A DNA stretch of 64,000 nucleotides, taken from positions 4,530,001-4,594,000 of the forward strand of contig NC_051107.1 in the NCBI RefSeq assembly GCF_901709675.1, written 5' to 3'. Under the pieces are notes generated by a model, which did no database searches, was not told the origin of the DNA, and saw only the letters and a program-made list of their open reading frames with translations. This document shows positions 52,299 through 64,000 of this stretch, piece by piece. Positions within the stretch are counted from its first letter, which is position 1; each line of letters begins with the position of its first letter. The stretch is from Syngnathus acus (lineage: Eukaryota; Chordata; Actinopteri; Syngnathiformes; Syngnathidae). A program made the translations under genes and the position numbers.

Positions 52299-55200
52299 AG
52301 TCCATTTTTATAAAGAATTTATGCGTGTCACAATATGTTGTTTAAAAAATCCGGCTCCTCAAAAGTTTGTAAATCTGTGCTAGCTAATGTTAGCATGTCG
52401 ACGTATTTTAGCTAGCAAGCAGCTCTCAAGGCAGTTTTTTTTTTAATTATTTGCCAAATAGATTTATTAATTACCCAAAATTAACTGACCCTGACCTCAT
52501 CCACTACCAAATAAGACTCGTTTTCATGGCCGTCCACTTCTTCCCTGGCATTGAGCGCTCTCCATGTCCCTACTCCCTGGGTTCCACTCCAGGGATCCAA
52601 CAGTCCCTGGAGAACCCGTCCAAACCTCTACGTGGCTGGCTCCTAATGGCTTCCCCACTGCGTCGCTTATTTAGAGAGATTTTTTTTTTTCCCGGTGAAA
52701 TCTCAGTGTGTCATTACAGTTCATATTCTTAATTATGCAGCAAATGTACCCGCGGGAATATCATAGAGGCCACTACTCGGCAATCTGTCCATATGGCACT
52801 TCATTAAAAGTTTTCTTAAGAATAAATTGCATTCAATTCAATTAAAATTGTAATGTCATAGCAAAATAATGGTGCCGAGCTTCCTACGACGAGCGGCTTA
52901 AAAAACACATACCATCTATTCTATGTGTTTTGCAATGGGAAAAGTGGAACCCCCCCCCTCCACAAAAAAAAAAAGCCCCCTAGTAGAAAATATGCAAAAA
53001 GCAAATATCACCAAAGCCTCCTACATGCCACCAAGCCCCAGGCTGCAACTGCGCTTGAACACTCGAGCTATTTCCAGATTCCACTCTTGGAAATTCGCAC
53101 CATGACAAATGAACCATTGGAGTTTCGGAATTCCTATTTATCTGCCGCGCGCAGAGCCACTTGATTTGGGTGTGAAGAATAAAGGAATTATACGGACACA
53201 CACACAAAAAAAATAAAAAATAAATAAAAAAAACAGACGATTCAAGGGATAAATGATGGGAAAATAAATAGACGTCTGTGTTGATCAGATTGAGGGCGTT
53301 TTGGGTGGGCGTGTCCTTATCTGGATGTTCTCAGGGGAAAAAAAAAAAGATAGCATCTGATATTAAGCGTCCTTATCCACAAATGTACTCCCACCAAACC
53401 CTGCGGGACGATTTCCAAGAAAAGACATTTCCCTTTGAACGCCGTCCATCAATCGCGCCACCATTACATTGTTTTGTTTTTTTAAGTTGGAACAGAGTTG
53501 TGCCTTTCTAGTGTAGTACCGCGTTGTGCCACCGCAGCAGCACTGAGTCCTACATGGAGATTAGCAGCATAATTAAGAGGAAGAGGCAGAGAAGGTCCCC
53601 AACTACAGAAAGCTATAGTCATTTTTCCTCCCTATGCAGTTGAAGGTTCAATGCTAAATACGTTAGCCCATCCATGCAGATTCCCATTATTTATTAGCCG
53701 CGAGCTAATGTTTAAAAAAAAAAAAAAAAATCATCTTCCCAACCTGCTTCCATGTGACAAACAAAAAAAAAGGACTTTGCGAAGTAATTCTGTCGTCCGC
53801 CAGACGTTGACTCCACGTGTTGACGGAGGTTGGGAAGGCAGCGATGACGTTCCCCTCCTTTGGCCCTAAAGCGTAAACAAAGTGTTTTTCTTATTCGAAA
53901 CACACAATCTTGGCTCTGGCGTGGACTTGGCATCGACACGCGTTGGTGTGTGTGTGTGTGTGTGTGCTGCTCAGTCAACCTCACTTGACAAGCCCCTTCG
54001 ACCAGCAGCCTACAGGTGATTAGCGTGCACTTAAAAAAAACACCGGTGGCGTGTTGGTGACACATTTTAGAACCTCATTTTAAAAACGCACTTAATGTGA
54101 CCTATAAGACTCACAACTTTCTCACAACATATTTAACCGCAAAAGTTTTTCCATATTTTGATCAATTTAAAGGCTCTTCGTTTCGTCGCTGCTAAATGCT
54201 AACTTAGCATATCTCGTCTTTATTATCAACGATAGCAAAACAGCGACAAAATGACAATATTCTGACATTTTACTTCTCATTTTTCTCTGTGTGCTTCGAG
54301 TTCAAATGAATCATCCACCCTCAACGTACACACGTGCATGTTTTTCTCGCAACAGCACAAAAAAGAAGTTCGTTTTGCGACCTCGACGTGCGACCTCGCC
54401 TCCGGGGGTCGCGACTATTTCAACTCTCCTTGACATACGTTTGATTCAAGCAAACAGGAAGTGCATCAATTGATTGGTATTTTTTATTTTTTCCTCGTCC
54501 AACCCACCCCAAAAAAAATGATGCGTCTTATCTTAACAAGTATGTTTGCGCTAGTTCAGCGGGGTTTATGCGCCTTCCAAACTTTCACTTGGATGTGATG
54601 TTGATTGCATTACCACATGAACACGCATACTTGGACATTGTCCCGTTCCCCTGGGCGGACTTTTTTTTTTTTTTGGGGATGGACCTGCCTCCGGATCCTC
54701 CTGCCGCTGGGAAAGGCATCCGAGGTACCGGGAGGACACCCGGCGGCCCAGTTTAGCCTCCTCGTTTTGGGTTCAGGGCACCTGGATGGCTGCCCCTGAC
54801 CTCCGACCTGAGGCGTTAGATAAAGATGGTTTCCGCTGCCATTTTTTTTTGCCCCCGCTTTCATCCACATAAACAAACTAGGACCTATTTGTCCTTATTT
54901 TCGGCATGTTTGAAGATAACATTTTTTTTTTTCCCAAGTCAAAAGCAAATAAGTTAACCTCAATGGACAAGTTAAAGCTTGCAGCTGTTTATTCGATTTT
55001 GACATCAAACAAGCACAAACATCCACTTTTTTTTTTGTCCTTCAGAAGTCATCTGTAATAGTACAAAAATGTTCCAAAGAACCTTGTACAAAGCTGAATT
55101 ATTTTTTTTTTTGTACATAATGATTTTTCTTTTTCAGCACAAATGGTGAAAAAAGTTATTCATTAGGTATTTTTTTATTTCATTATTTAATGACAGAAAA

Positions 55201-57076
55201 AAATGACAGATAAAATAAAATGCTGCTCTTTGAATGGAATCGTTAAAAAAAAAAAAATCCAATCTGTCTTGTCGTGAAGACGGAAACTTTTTCGGAAATT
55301 GGCACCGATGGCAGACTTGTCACAAACACCAAAAATGATCCATCTGTTGCTCTTAGTTCATTCATTATTGGCACTATTGATCACAGGCGAACCCAAAAAA
55401 GTGAGAAAAACAAAAAGTTGACCAAAAATAAGGCGAAATCCTCGCCAATATTTACCGCAAACTTTCCGTTTCTGGAAAAGTTTTCGCTCGAGCGCATTCA
55501 ACACCATGTCCACTTAACGACACCTCGTTCGTCGCTTCCTATGACTCATGTCACGTACAAAATGTACCGCTGTCAACTCAACTCATCAAATTGTCCAAAT
55601 GTGGAAGTACGGGATGCTGCAAAAAAAGACGCACTTGTGTGTGTGTGCATATGCATGACTGACACACACACATGCACACACACACACACTCTTTCTTCTT
55701 GTCTCATTGGCAGGCTCATGTCCCATCTGCTCTCCAGGGGAGCTGACAGAGAGATAGTTGTCATGATAGAACATCTCCACACACACACATAACACACACA
55801 CTTTTGTCACCACTCACACACGCAACCACGTTTACTTTTAAGCGGCCCAACTTCATTCTTCTCCGCTAATTGACTGTCATAACGGCGACGGAGATTAACT
55901 CCCAGCCCCCCTTCATGGATGATAAAGGGAGGCGAAAAAGGCTGGATGAGGGTCTCATGCCACATTTATTTGTTATTGATATTTACAGGCAACCTCCCCG
56001 TACACTCGCCCCCCCCCCCCTCCCCGGTTCGCTCATCATCACCCGTGAGGATTAGCGTCGAATGGTAGGCAGGCAGGCTTACGGCGCAAGCGAGCCCCTG
56101 TCACCATCTCCCAGATTAGCCGACGCTTTGTGATGGGCTCGCTCGGCAAGACGCAACTTTGTCTACCCAACACTTTGAGCTTGAAGGAGCACGTTTTTAT
56201 TTTTTGGAGTGCATGCTGGGTGGTTTTAGCTTTGGAGGAAAAAAAAAAAGATTTTCTATTCTGATCCCAAATGATTGACTGGGATGTGGGCATTAGCTTT
56301 TTTAGTATTTTTTAGAAAATAAATATTTTTCATTTAGTTTTTATTCATTTTAGTTTTTTAATATATGGAGCATTAGTCGAGCGCAAGATAATTTTTGATG
56401 TATTTGTGCAATAAATTTTCAATATCTGTTTAACCTTCTTACAGTAAAATCAATGAATTTAATATGAACTCTGAAAGCCCATGTACAAAATTGACAAAGA
56501 TGAAAACTATCGTCATTTATTTCAAGCATTTTTACTTTTAAATGATCAACAAAAATGTTTATTTAATTTGATTTTTCTACCGTTTTGCTCGTATAATAAC
56601 AGATAACCGCTAACATGCTGTCTGACGATCATGTTCTTTCTAATGATCTGCTTTTTTAAAAATGTGTTAAATATGTTACGTTGCTCCAATCATAAATGCG
56701 TGTTTGGGCACAAAGTGAGAGTTTTGTGTGCATTAGCAACGTGCGAAGGCTCACATGAGTCATGCGCAGCACCTGGCGCTAACCGAGAGAGTGGCAACGC
56801 AACTGATGAATATTCAGGCCTTTTAGAACTCGGTGCGAAAACGTCCACCTGATTCTAAATGATAATACATTAAAACCTAGCTAGCTAACTTTGCAGAGTT
56901 AAGTCGATCCTGTCACGATTTGACTTTTTTTTTCTTTTTTTCAGGCATTGCACAAGCTCCTAAAGTTGGTCTTCAAGGCAGCTACAGATTAAGGTAAAAT
57001 GAAATCTTGAATTTCCTTTCTCTCGGGTTTCGTATTTCAGACCATGACATATTTTATGTATCTATAGTAGTTTTTG
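52299..57076. other. intergenic, simple repeats and no coding gene
   Basis: It contains (GT)n near 53946-53966, (CA)n near 55663-55690 and many T or A runs. A repeat-poor block, 55855-56120, includes a TAATTGACTGTCA homeodomain/MEIS-like string and a CAGATTAGC box. One exon-like segment sits at 56945-56993. Open frames here are short and unconvincing. Confidence 0.5.
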
Positions 57077-57125
57077 AAAAAGTCTACACACCCTTGTTGA
57101 AATGCCAGTATTTTGTGGTTGAAAA
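57077..57125 (+). repeat. dispersed repeat AAAGTCTACACACCCTTGTT, copy 2 (fragment)
   Basis: The box AAAGTCTACACACCCTTGTT..AATGCCAG matches the start of 37967-38135. Only about 50 bp are retained. Confidence 0.55.
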
Positions 57126-60100
57126 ACTGTACAGCTCCTTGACAATGAGACCGCCACCTACTGTAGTGGATGTGCAATTACACGTTATTTTAGTGCGCCC
57201 CGCAAAAAAAATATTCTCCCCACCTATTCTTTTGAAATGATTTCTTCCCTCCAAACTCGCTCTGGTGGCATCTGTCGGCTTCTCCCCAGCTTGTCTGCGT
57301 GTGATCACTTCCTCTCCGACTCTCCTCCGCACTTTATCTCCTTGCCCCCCCCCCCCCCTCCAGACCGGCGCTCGTCTCCCTCGCTGCCAACTCACTGTCG
57401 CTGTTAACTCCCATAGCGTCTTATTTATTGCCAAAGCAGATTGTGTTTGGAGGGCAAGCAATTAAGGGGGAGGCAAGCTCAAAACTGTAATGTAATTTTG
57501 GCCACAATATTTACGGACAAGAGAAAGAAGTGAGGGGTGGTCTTGGGGCGTGGGGGGGTGGTGGGAGGGGAGTCGCTCACTGAGAAGGGCTTAAGCGAGC
57601 CGAGTCAACACCGTCGAGAATAATGATCCCCAGCGCAGATTTAGCGGGACGGAATCTGGCACTCGGCTAATTACGAGAGGCCAAATGTCAAGCCTGCTCG
57701 CTGTCAGCTTGGTTTCCATCGCCGTCTCCCGCTTTCACTTTTGCGACCCCCCCCCTCGTTTTTGTAACGCCGTAAGTTTTGTCATTTTTTAGGAATCTCG
57801 TCAAAAAACATTTCATGAGATTTGTACTACATTTGTATTTGGGTTGGAGTTGCAGTACCTGCTGTCACCAGCAGAGGCGCTATATATGTATATATGTGCG
57901 TATATAATATATATAAAGTCTCGGCCAAACTTTCCTTTGCATTCTCTCATCTGAGATGGAGAAAAACATTTGCAACAAAAACATTGGCAACAAAGGCAAG
58001 ACGCAATTTTCGAGTGAATAGCAGAATGGAGATGAAAAGCATAACCGTCTAGCCAGCGTCGTTCCCTCTCCAAGAGGTCGCAGGCCTGTAAGCGTTTTCC
58101 CTCCACTTAACAAGACGCAAGCGCTCTAATCAAATATCCGCCAACAAACACCTTGGCTGGGTGCTTTTCAGATAATTTAGGCTGTTTGAAAATGAAATGA
58201 TTCCACATTTGCGCTACAGCTGCCGGATACAACAACAAGGTGACTGAGTCAAGGTTTTTTTCTTTGGCGTACTGTGCGGGATAAAAATGTCACATTCGGT
58301 TTGTTTAGACACCCTGCTTTTTTTTTTTTTTTTCCATCGCGGGGGTCAGGGCGAGGTGAGGCTAAAGGTGCGACCGCTAGCGCTTAGGCGACGTTCTCCA
58401 AACGACCTCACGGCAAAGATATCCGCCGCCGAACGGAATGAGCTTGCCTCCGACTCGAAGCGAGCGTTGAATGGGCCGGTTCAAGAGGTGAGCGCGGCTC
58501 ATGGAAAGAAACGGATCCCTGATGAAAGAGGTGACCGGATGGCGGTCCCAAACGCCAATAGCGATCGGTGCGGCGTGTCGGTCGTGCTCCCAATTACTCC
58601 GGTTCAATAGACTAGTTCAAACCCCGGCTACTGTACTTACGAAACCTCCATCGCTCATAAAAGCTTACAAATTGTACACAAAATCTTTGAATGTAAACAA
58701 ACTTTGTCCTTTGGCAAGTCACGGGCTTTTAAATTTCCCGTCTTTGCTTCACTTCATCGTCCCTTCTTCTTATCGTTATGTATCAGTCGGATGGAGATGA
58801 AGGAGTTGCAAGTCATCCCCCTCGGAATGTGGGGAACAGTACCGGGCGTGGGGGGGGGACCCCTACTGGGCATAAAGACACACATATATTCTCACACACG
58901 CACACACATGCGTGTCAGACAGAGCCCTGCAGTCCCACCTTTGACACTAAGCTTCCAGAAGCAGCAACTCTGGCTCATCCCGGCTAACACAGACTGGCAG
59001 GTGAGGCTAAGCAGCCTCTCTCTTCTCCTCCACTCTTCTCTCCCTTTTCTTTCCTTGACTTTCACCTCTATTTCGGATTCCCCATCTGTTCATTCTCTTG
59101 CACACAAACCGACGCCAACTGAAACGCCCCCCCCCCCCCCACTCCCCCTCCCTCGGTGGCTGCGGGCTGCAGGTTGAACTCATCTGTCAGGATCAGAAAG
59201 GGGCTGGAGTGACGGGAGACTCCTGTTCCGGCAAGATAAACAGCCAGCGCAGATCAAAAATATTCTCCCCGAGAACACACACGTGTATACGCACCCACAC
59301 ACACAAAAGGCGTCGAGATGCGGGGTGTTAGCGCCTTGTCAGCTTAGAAAAAAAAGGTGCAGTATTCCAAATTCAGGAGGCACCTTGTTATTTATGGGAG
59401 GGCGGGGGGGGAGAAAAAAAGAAGTTTGAATCGGACCAAAACATTTGGCGGGAGAACCAAAACCGAAGTGACAAACACATTTTTGGAAGCGCCTCAGAGA
59501 CGTCGAGTGAATATCGCGACGAGAACATTATTTTGCGAGTTTGGGACTTTTTTTTTTTTTTTAATGTGTTGATTTGCTCCCATCTGGCTGGAAGGTACAC
59601 GAGAAACGGTTTTCTACTCCAAATTATTTCTTTTTTTACATTTAAAAAATGACACACCTCCCTCACAGTGTGAAATGTGAGATCGGTGGAACGATTAATC
59701 GATTAGAAACCGATTATCGAATTCGTTTGTTTTTTCATTGACATATTTTAATTGAAATGTATCCAAATGCATTTCAGTTCAGAATATAAATCAAAACATT
59801 TGCTTTTGCTAAGGAAAACATTTTTTTTTGCCGATTTATCGATAGTCGGAAGCGACAAGAACGTTATTCTTTTGCTGTTCGCTTGAACTGAACATCCGAG
59901 CGAGATGCCAAGATTCCCAAATGTTCCATTTGATGTTTGAAGCCTCGAGTGGGAAGAAATACGGAGAGAAAAAAAAAAAAAAGGAGAATGAGACGGGAGG
60001 GAAAAGAACATTTGCGAAGGCCATGCCAAGTTCGAGATCTGCCAGCCCGCGAGGTGAGCGCAGTTACATTGTGGGAGTGGGACGAGATGGGAAGGGGAGG

Positions 60101-63100
60101 GGGGGGGGGGTGTCAGGTATGTCTCTGTTTCTATCTGAGCACTCCAACATGTGCTTTCTTTTTCCCGGCTGCTGCTCGCCCGGATAACAAATCATTCCCT
60201 ACAGCGCCTTCTGCTAACCTCGTCATTGCGCTTAATAACATTTGGAGATGCTAAGCTTGTAAATTAGCAAATCTGGACCGAGGAGATATTATTTATGCTT
60301 GTCTCCTGTCCTGAAAGACTCGTCTTGATGGGTAAATTGTGCTTAATTCTTGAAGGAAGCCTTTTTTTTTTTTTTTCCCCTTCTCTGTTTTTTTTCCTTT
60401 TTTTTTTTTTGCTCCTTTCGCCCCAGCGTGAGATGAGATTAATCCCTTGACAACCTTTGCGGGCGCACTTCAAAATTGCTCCCAAATGTCACCGCGAGAT
60501 TTGCAGAGGAGAGGAAACAGGCGACGTATGTATAAAAATGGGGACACATCCAACATCTTCTCTTACACACACACACACACACAATGGCGCGCCCCCACAC
60601 GCACTCCCACTATGTTACTAAAAGACTGTACATTTCAACAAATGAACAATAAGTCTTTAGAAAAAAAATTATATATTTGAAAGTAAAAAAAAAAATGAAA
60701 GTAGGTTTGTAAAATTATGAAAAGGAAAATTTAGAAGAAAAAAAGGTCAAAGTCAAAAAATATGAAAGTAGGTTTGTAAAATTATGAAAAAGAAAAAAGA
60801 AATGCAGAAAAAAATTGAAAAGTAAGAAATATGTAAGTAGGTTTTTAAAATTATGAAAATATATTTTTTTAGAAGCCCTTTATGAAAAATTAATCTCTGG
60901 TTTTAGCCATTTACGGATCTATTCGCTCCAAGTGAGCGTCGCTTCCCGTGTCACTTTAAACCAAGAGTGTTTATCTAAGTAAATCTCCAGGCTCATTCCC
61001 CCACCTCGGGGTCCTACTTGACAACTTGACCAGGACAGATGGGTCCTGGTCCCCATCCAACCTCCCCGGAATCCCGACCGAGGGGGCGACGGGGCAGAGG
61101 GGGCGATCGCTTTCCTAAAGACCCCGAAAGGATTTTGCGGACATAGCGAGTGTCAAGCCTCATCCGTCGTTCTTTCCTCCCTTTCCTACCTCCTGAGGTT
61201 TGTTTATTCCTGCGTGCCCCCCCTCCCTCCGGAAAAAGTCATGTTAGTACCAATCACCACAAAACTAATATAATAGTTCTCAACACAAGATATTGAAAGC
61301 GAAGAATTATTTCAGTATTTTTTCGTCCGCATCAAAGCAGAAGCGTTTTGAGGTCAGATTTTTTCTCTCTGTTCGTTGTCCTTGTCTCCACCAGTCACAA
61401 GGTCCAAACTTCTTTCAGCGCTTTTCTTTTGTGCCTCCGAAACCTTTTACCCAGCGATAAATGATGACCGCGTCAGCCGAGGTCCTAACGTCGACGTTTG
61501 TCGGCTTTCTTGGAAAGTCTGTCGTCACTGCGCCGGAAAAAAAAAAAATATATAGAACAGGATGGTTTTAAAGAATCCATCAATTGAATAATAAATTCTT
61601 CTACGTGTGAACGTGTTTGTTTGACACAGGTACACCGCGTCTGTCGCTGTCTGTATGCATTTGACACTTTAGCGAGCTTGGCAAGAAAAAAAAAAAAAAC
61701 GTCCTGCTGTACTGCCGTGTTTATTTACTGAACAGTTTGTCGACGACGTACTTCTGTCCGTTAAGTGACAGTTGGCACAGCGTGAAGAAAAAGTGGCACA
61801 AGGCTCCATTTCAAGACTGATTGATTGGCAAAGAAACACAACACAACCCGCTGTTGATAATATTCGGAAGAAATAATAATCATTCCCAAACATCATTTTA
61901 GGTCAAGCTATTCTACAGAACCGGAGTGTTCTGGCTCGTTGTTATGTCAACGTCAAGCTCCGTCGGCGTTTATGGGCCTGTGTTCATTTGCGGTCACGAT
62001 TTGCCTCTCCGGGGCCTTGTAAAGTACGCTCGGCACGAGGCGGGTTAGCTACGCTCAGGGAGAGTGGATGTCTCGCTCCGTAACGCCCCATTCCGACTGT
62101 GTTTATATACCTCGCAAAATATTACAGTGAGTAATATTTAAGAATTATAAGAAGACCTCCTCGCAATCCATTCAGTCTGTAAACTTGCATCCCTAAAAAC
62201 AAAATGGCTGACTTCCTGCGTCTTGTTAATTACGGGCTACTGAGAGTTTTTTTTTTGTGTGGGTCTTTTCATGGTAGACCTGACCACCAAGTTTAATGTC
62301 AAGTCATGAAACTGACTTTGGAGGCTGGATTTTCTTGGAAGGACTCCTGGAAATTGGCAAATGGCTGCTTCAGATCAAAAATGGCTGACTACTCTTTTGA
62401 AACATTCATTTTTGAGAGTTTTTGGAGAGTTTAAATGACTTCAAATGAGTCTTATAAATGTCGAGTCAGAATTCTCAGTCCTTAGAGCCTCTGCTGTATT
62501 CCTCTATTTAATTTCCTGCTCGATTCACTTTAATCATCCATTATTCTGCAGTCAATCCTCTTTTATGAACAATTACAAACAAAGGCGCGTGGGTAAACAA
62601 TACCGCATCGGTTGCATAGTATTAATACAATCCCAAAGCTTCCACTCCAAATCATTAAAAATCACCTTAGTGCCAATAAATGGCTGCCAAAATGGAGGAT
62701 TTTATTGTCCCCAATTGCACTCGTGGCTAACGTGGCATTTTAAACAATCACTCCAACCGCCCACCTCCCCCTTCAGACTTATCTTCAGGAGTTATGGCCC
62801 TAAATCTACTCGTAATACAGAGATCACTGAGGATGTAATCCCCGAGAACATCAGAATAAATCCATGGCTAGATCCGCTCCGTGCAGACTAGCGGTCGAAG
62901 CCAGCCAAGGCCATTACGGCGTGGCCTTGGCGAGGGTGCCGAAGAGCCACTAATGGGTCGTCTGTGGACTGACATTAACGCCATTAGGACACCTCCATCC
63001 AGGAAATCCTTCTTACCCTCGCCGTACAGTGCAGCAGCTGTTACAAATTCAACCGTAAATCCCTCGCTAGCATGATACTTCCTGTAGCCTCGTCGTCGTC

Positions 63101-64000
63101 GCGTGGGTCATTCGGCAATTGGACGACATTTGGGAGAAATGAACAAATACACTTCAAAACTGCATTTTAAAGATGTCAATTATAAACGAAAGTTATCAAA
63201 TTTTAAGCAAAATATTGGCTTTTTAATTCTGAACATGGCTAGCGTCCCTTTAAGCGTACATGCTAGCTGTTGTAGCTGCTATGCTAACTTCTATCGCTTT
63301 TTCAAATGTTACTACTGTTTAAAATGACAATGAAGACCAACAAAATCGTAAATCAAGAGGTTTTGTACATGTTATCTGGAATTTCACGGAGGGAAGAAAA
63401 TGTTGTCCAATTCTGGATTGTCCTGGATTTGTCCCAATTGCCAAAAGTGCTAACAATTCCAGCCCGGGGGAAGGAGCAAGCCGGAGCCAGCTGGTGCAAA
63501 TGTGGTTACAAATGCGTGCTGACAAGTTTTTTCTGTCCGCTCTCGTCTGGGAAAAATGAAAATAATGCGCAAAACAAAGCAAGTTGGTCTCAAGTGGGAT
63601 TCAAAGTCAACTGTCAGGACACATGGCTGTCAGCTGTGGCTTTTGGCACCCGTGCGCTCGCCGCGTGCCGGAGAATTCTTTGTGGCGGCGAAGAAGCATC
63701 CAAAGCTAAGAGACAAATAAACGGGCTTTTAAATCTTGGAGCCAAATGAAGCGACCGAGGCAATGGAATTAAAATTACAAGCCTCCTCGCTCTGTCTTTC
63801 CAGGGGCAGAGCGAAGAGAGGGGGGCGCGACAATCTCCGAAATTTATCGGGGGGGCGAGGAAAAAAGGCCCGGCGGACTCGTCGGTTTCCTTGGCCGGAC
63901 GACAGTTTCCCGGCCTGGAGGGGTCAGCGGTGGGCTGTCTGAGAAGTTGGCAGCTACCGGAACTCCAGCGGGGGTTGTTTTTGAGGAGGGGGGGGGGGGG
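57126..64000. other. intergenic tail of the window
   Basis: No coding gene is supported. It has C-rich and T-rich homopolymers, a (CA)n near 60567-60582, a tandem repeat (60695-60860), an inverted repeat (62904-62931) and repeat-poor blocks at 57585-57740 and 62775-63010. The longest open frames (for example 58704-59177 and 62445-62891) are low-complexity or lack homology and splice context. Confidence 0.5.
60695..60860 (+). repeat. three-copy AT-rich tandem repeat
   Basis: The box ATGAAAGTAGGTTTGTAAAA followed by TTATGAAAA recurs at about 60695, 60762 and (as ATGTAAGTAGGTTTTTAAAA) 60831. The period is about 67-70 bp. The last copy is truncated. Confidence 0.85.

Noticed and set aside
52451-52732. 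93-codon frame with an almost perfect short inverted repeat (CCAGGGA...TCCCTGG)
   Set aside because: The palindrome is only 7 bp and the frame has no homology; considered chance.
55274-55792. 172-codon plus-strand frame containing a Thr-His-Thr repeat
   Set aside because: The C-terminal part is a translated CA microsatellite and the N-terminal part lacks homology.
58704-59177. 157-codon plus-strand frame
   Set aside because: Ser/Leu/Pro-rich translation of microsatellite and pyrimidine-rich sequence, including CA and poly(C) runs; no homology or splice context.
62445-62891. 148-codon plus-strand frame near the end of the window
   Set aside because: No recognised domain, no upstream promoter or splice signal, and composition like the surrounding intergenic DNA.
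45291-64000. sox5 coding exons expected after etnk1
   Set aside because: I looked for the HMG box and the coiled-coil Gln-rich region on both strands and found neither; if sox5 follows, it begins beyond the window.

Overview
The window is genomic DNA from a ray-finned fish, most likely an acanthomorph teleost. It carries eight intron-containing vertebrate genes with short GT-AG introns, many of them 65-400 bp, plus many microsatellites and homopolymer runs and several families of dispersed DNA repeats. I cannot fix the family or species. All eight gene models were assembled by hand from splice signals, and every one closes in frame from start to stop: abcd2 728 aa, redic1 509, slc2a13 655, slco1 copy A 680, slco1 copy B 715, iapp 128, pyroxd1 500, etnk1 360.

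Layout. abcd2 (42-3196, minus) and redic1 (3719-6866, plus) are head to head across a 522-bp promoter. redic1 meets slc2a13 (8033-21218, minus) tail to tail, with their poly(A) signals only 27 bp apart. This abcd2/redic1/slc2a13 order matches human 12q12. After a junction at about 21.2-23.1 kb comes a second block, known in human from 12p12: two tandem OATP1 transporters (23302-26905 and 28458-32744), iapp (34330-35014), pyroxd1 (36408-39108) and etnk1 (40801-45290), all on plus. The last 18 kb (about 46.6-64 kb) has no coding gene I can support. It holds repeats, exon-like islands without coding content, and several repeat-poor stretches that could be regulatory; in human the next gene is SOX5.

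Function. The genes do not form one pathway. They encode a peroxisomal very-long-chain acyl-CoA transporter, a meiotic crossover factor, a proton/myo-inositol symporter, two organic-anion/thyroid-hormone-type transporters, the peptide hormone amylin, a nuclear-cytoplasmic FAD oxidoreductase and ethanolamine kinase. The cluster is best read as a conserved chromosomal neighbourhood.

I found no convincing undescribed system. The most interesting observations are: a 3-copy tandem repeat that duplicates a splice acceptor of slc2a13; a TA-flanked MITE sitting in a tiny intron of one OATP copy that the sister copy has lost precisely; a stop-free 69-bp intron in abcd2; an amylin precursor with a calcitonin-gene-like extra propeptide exon; repeated CTCF-type core motifs; and possible non-coding exons downstream of etnk1.
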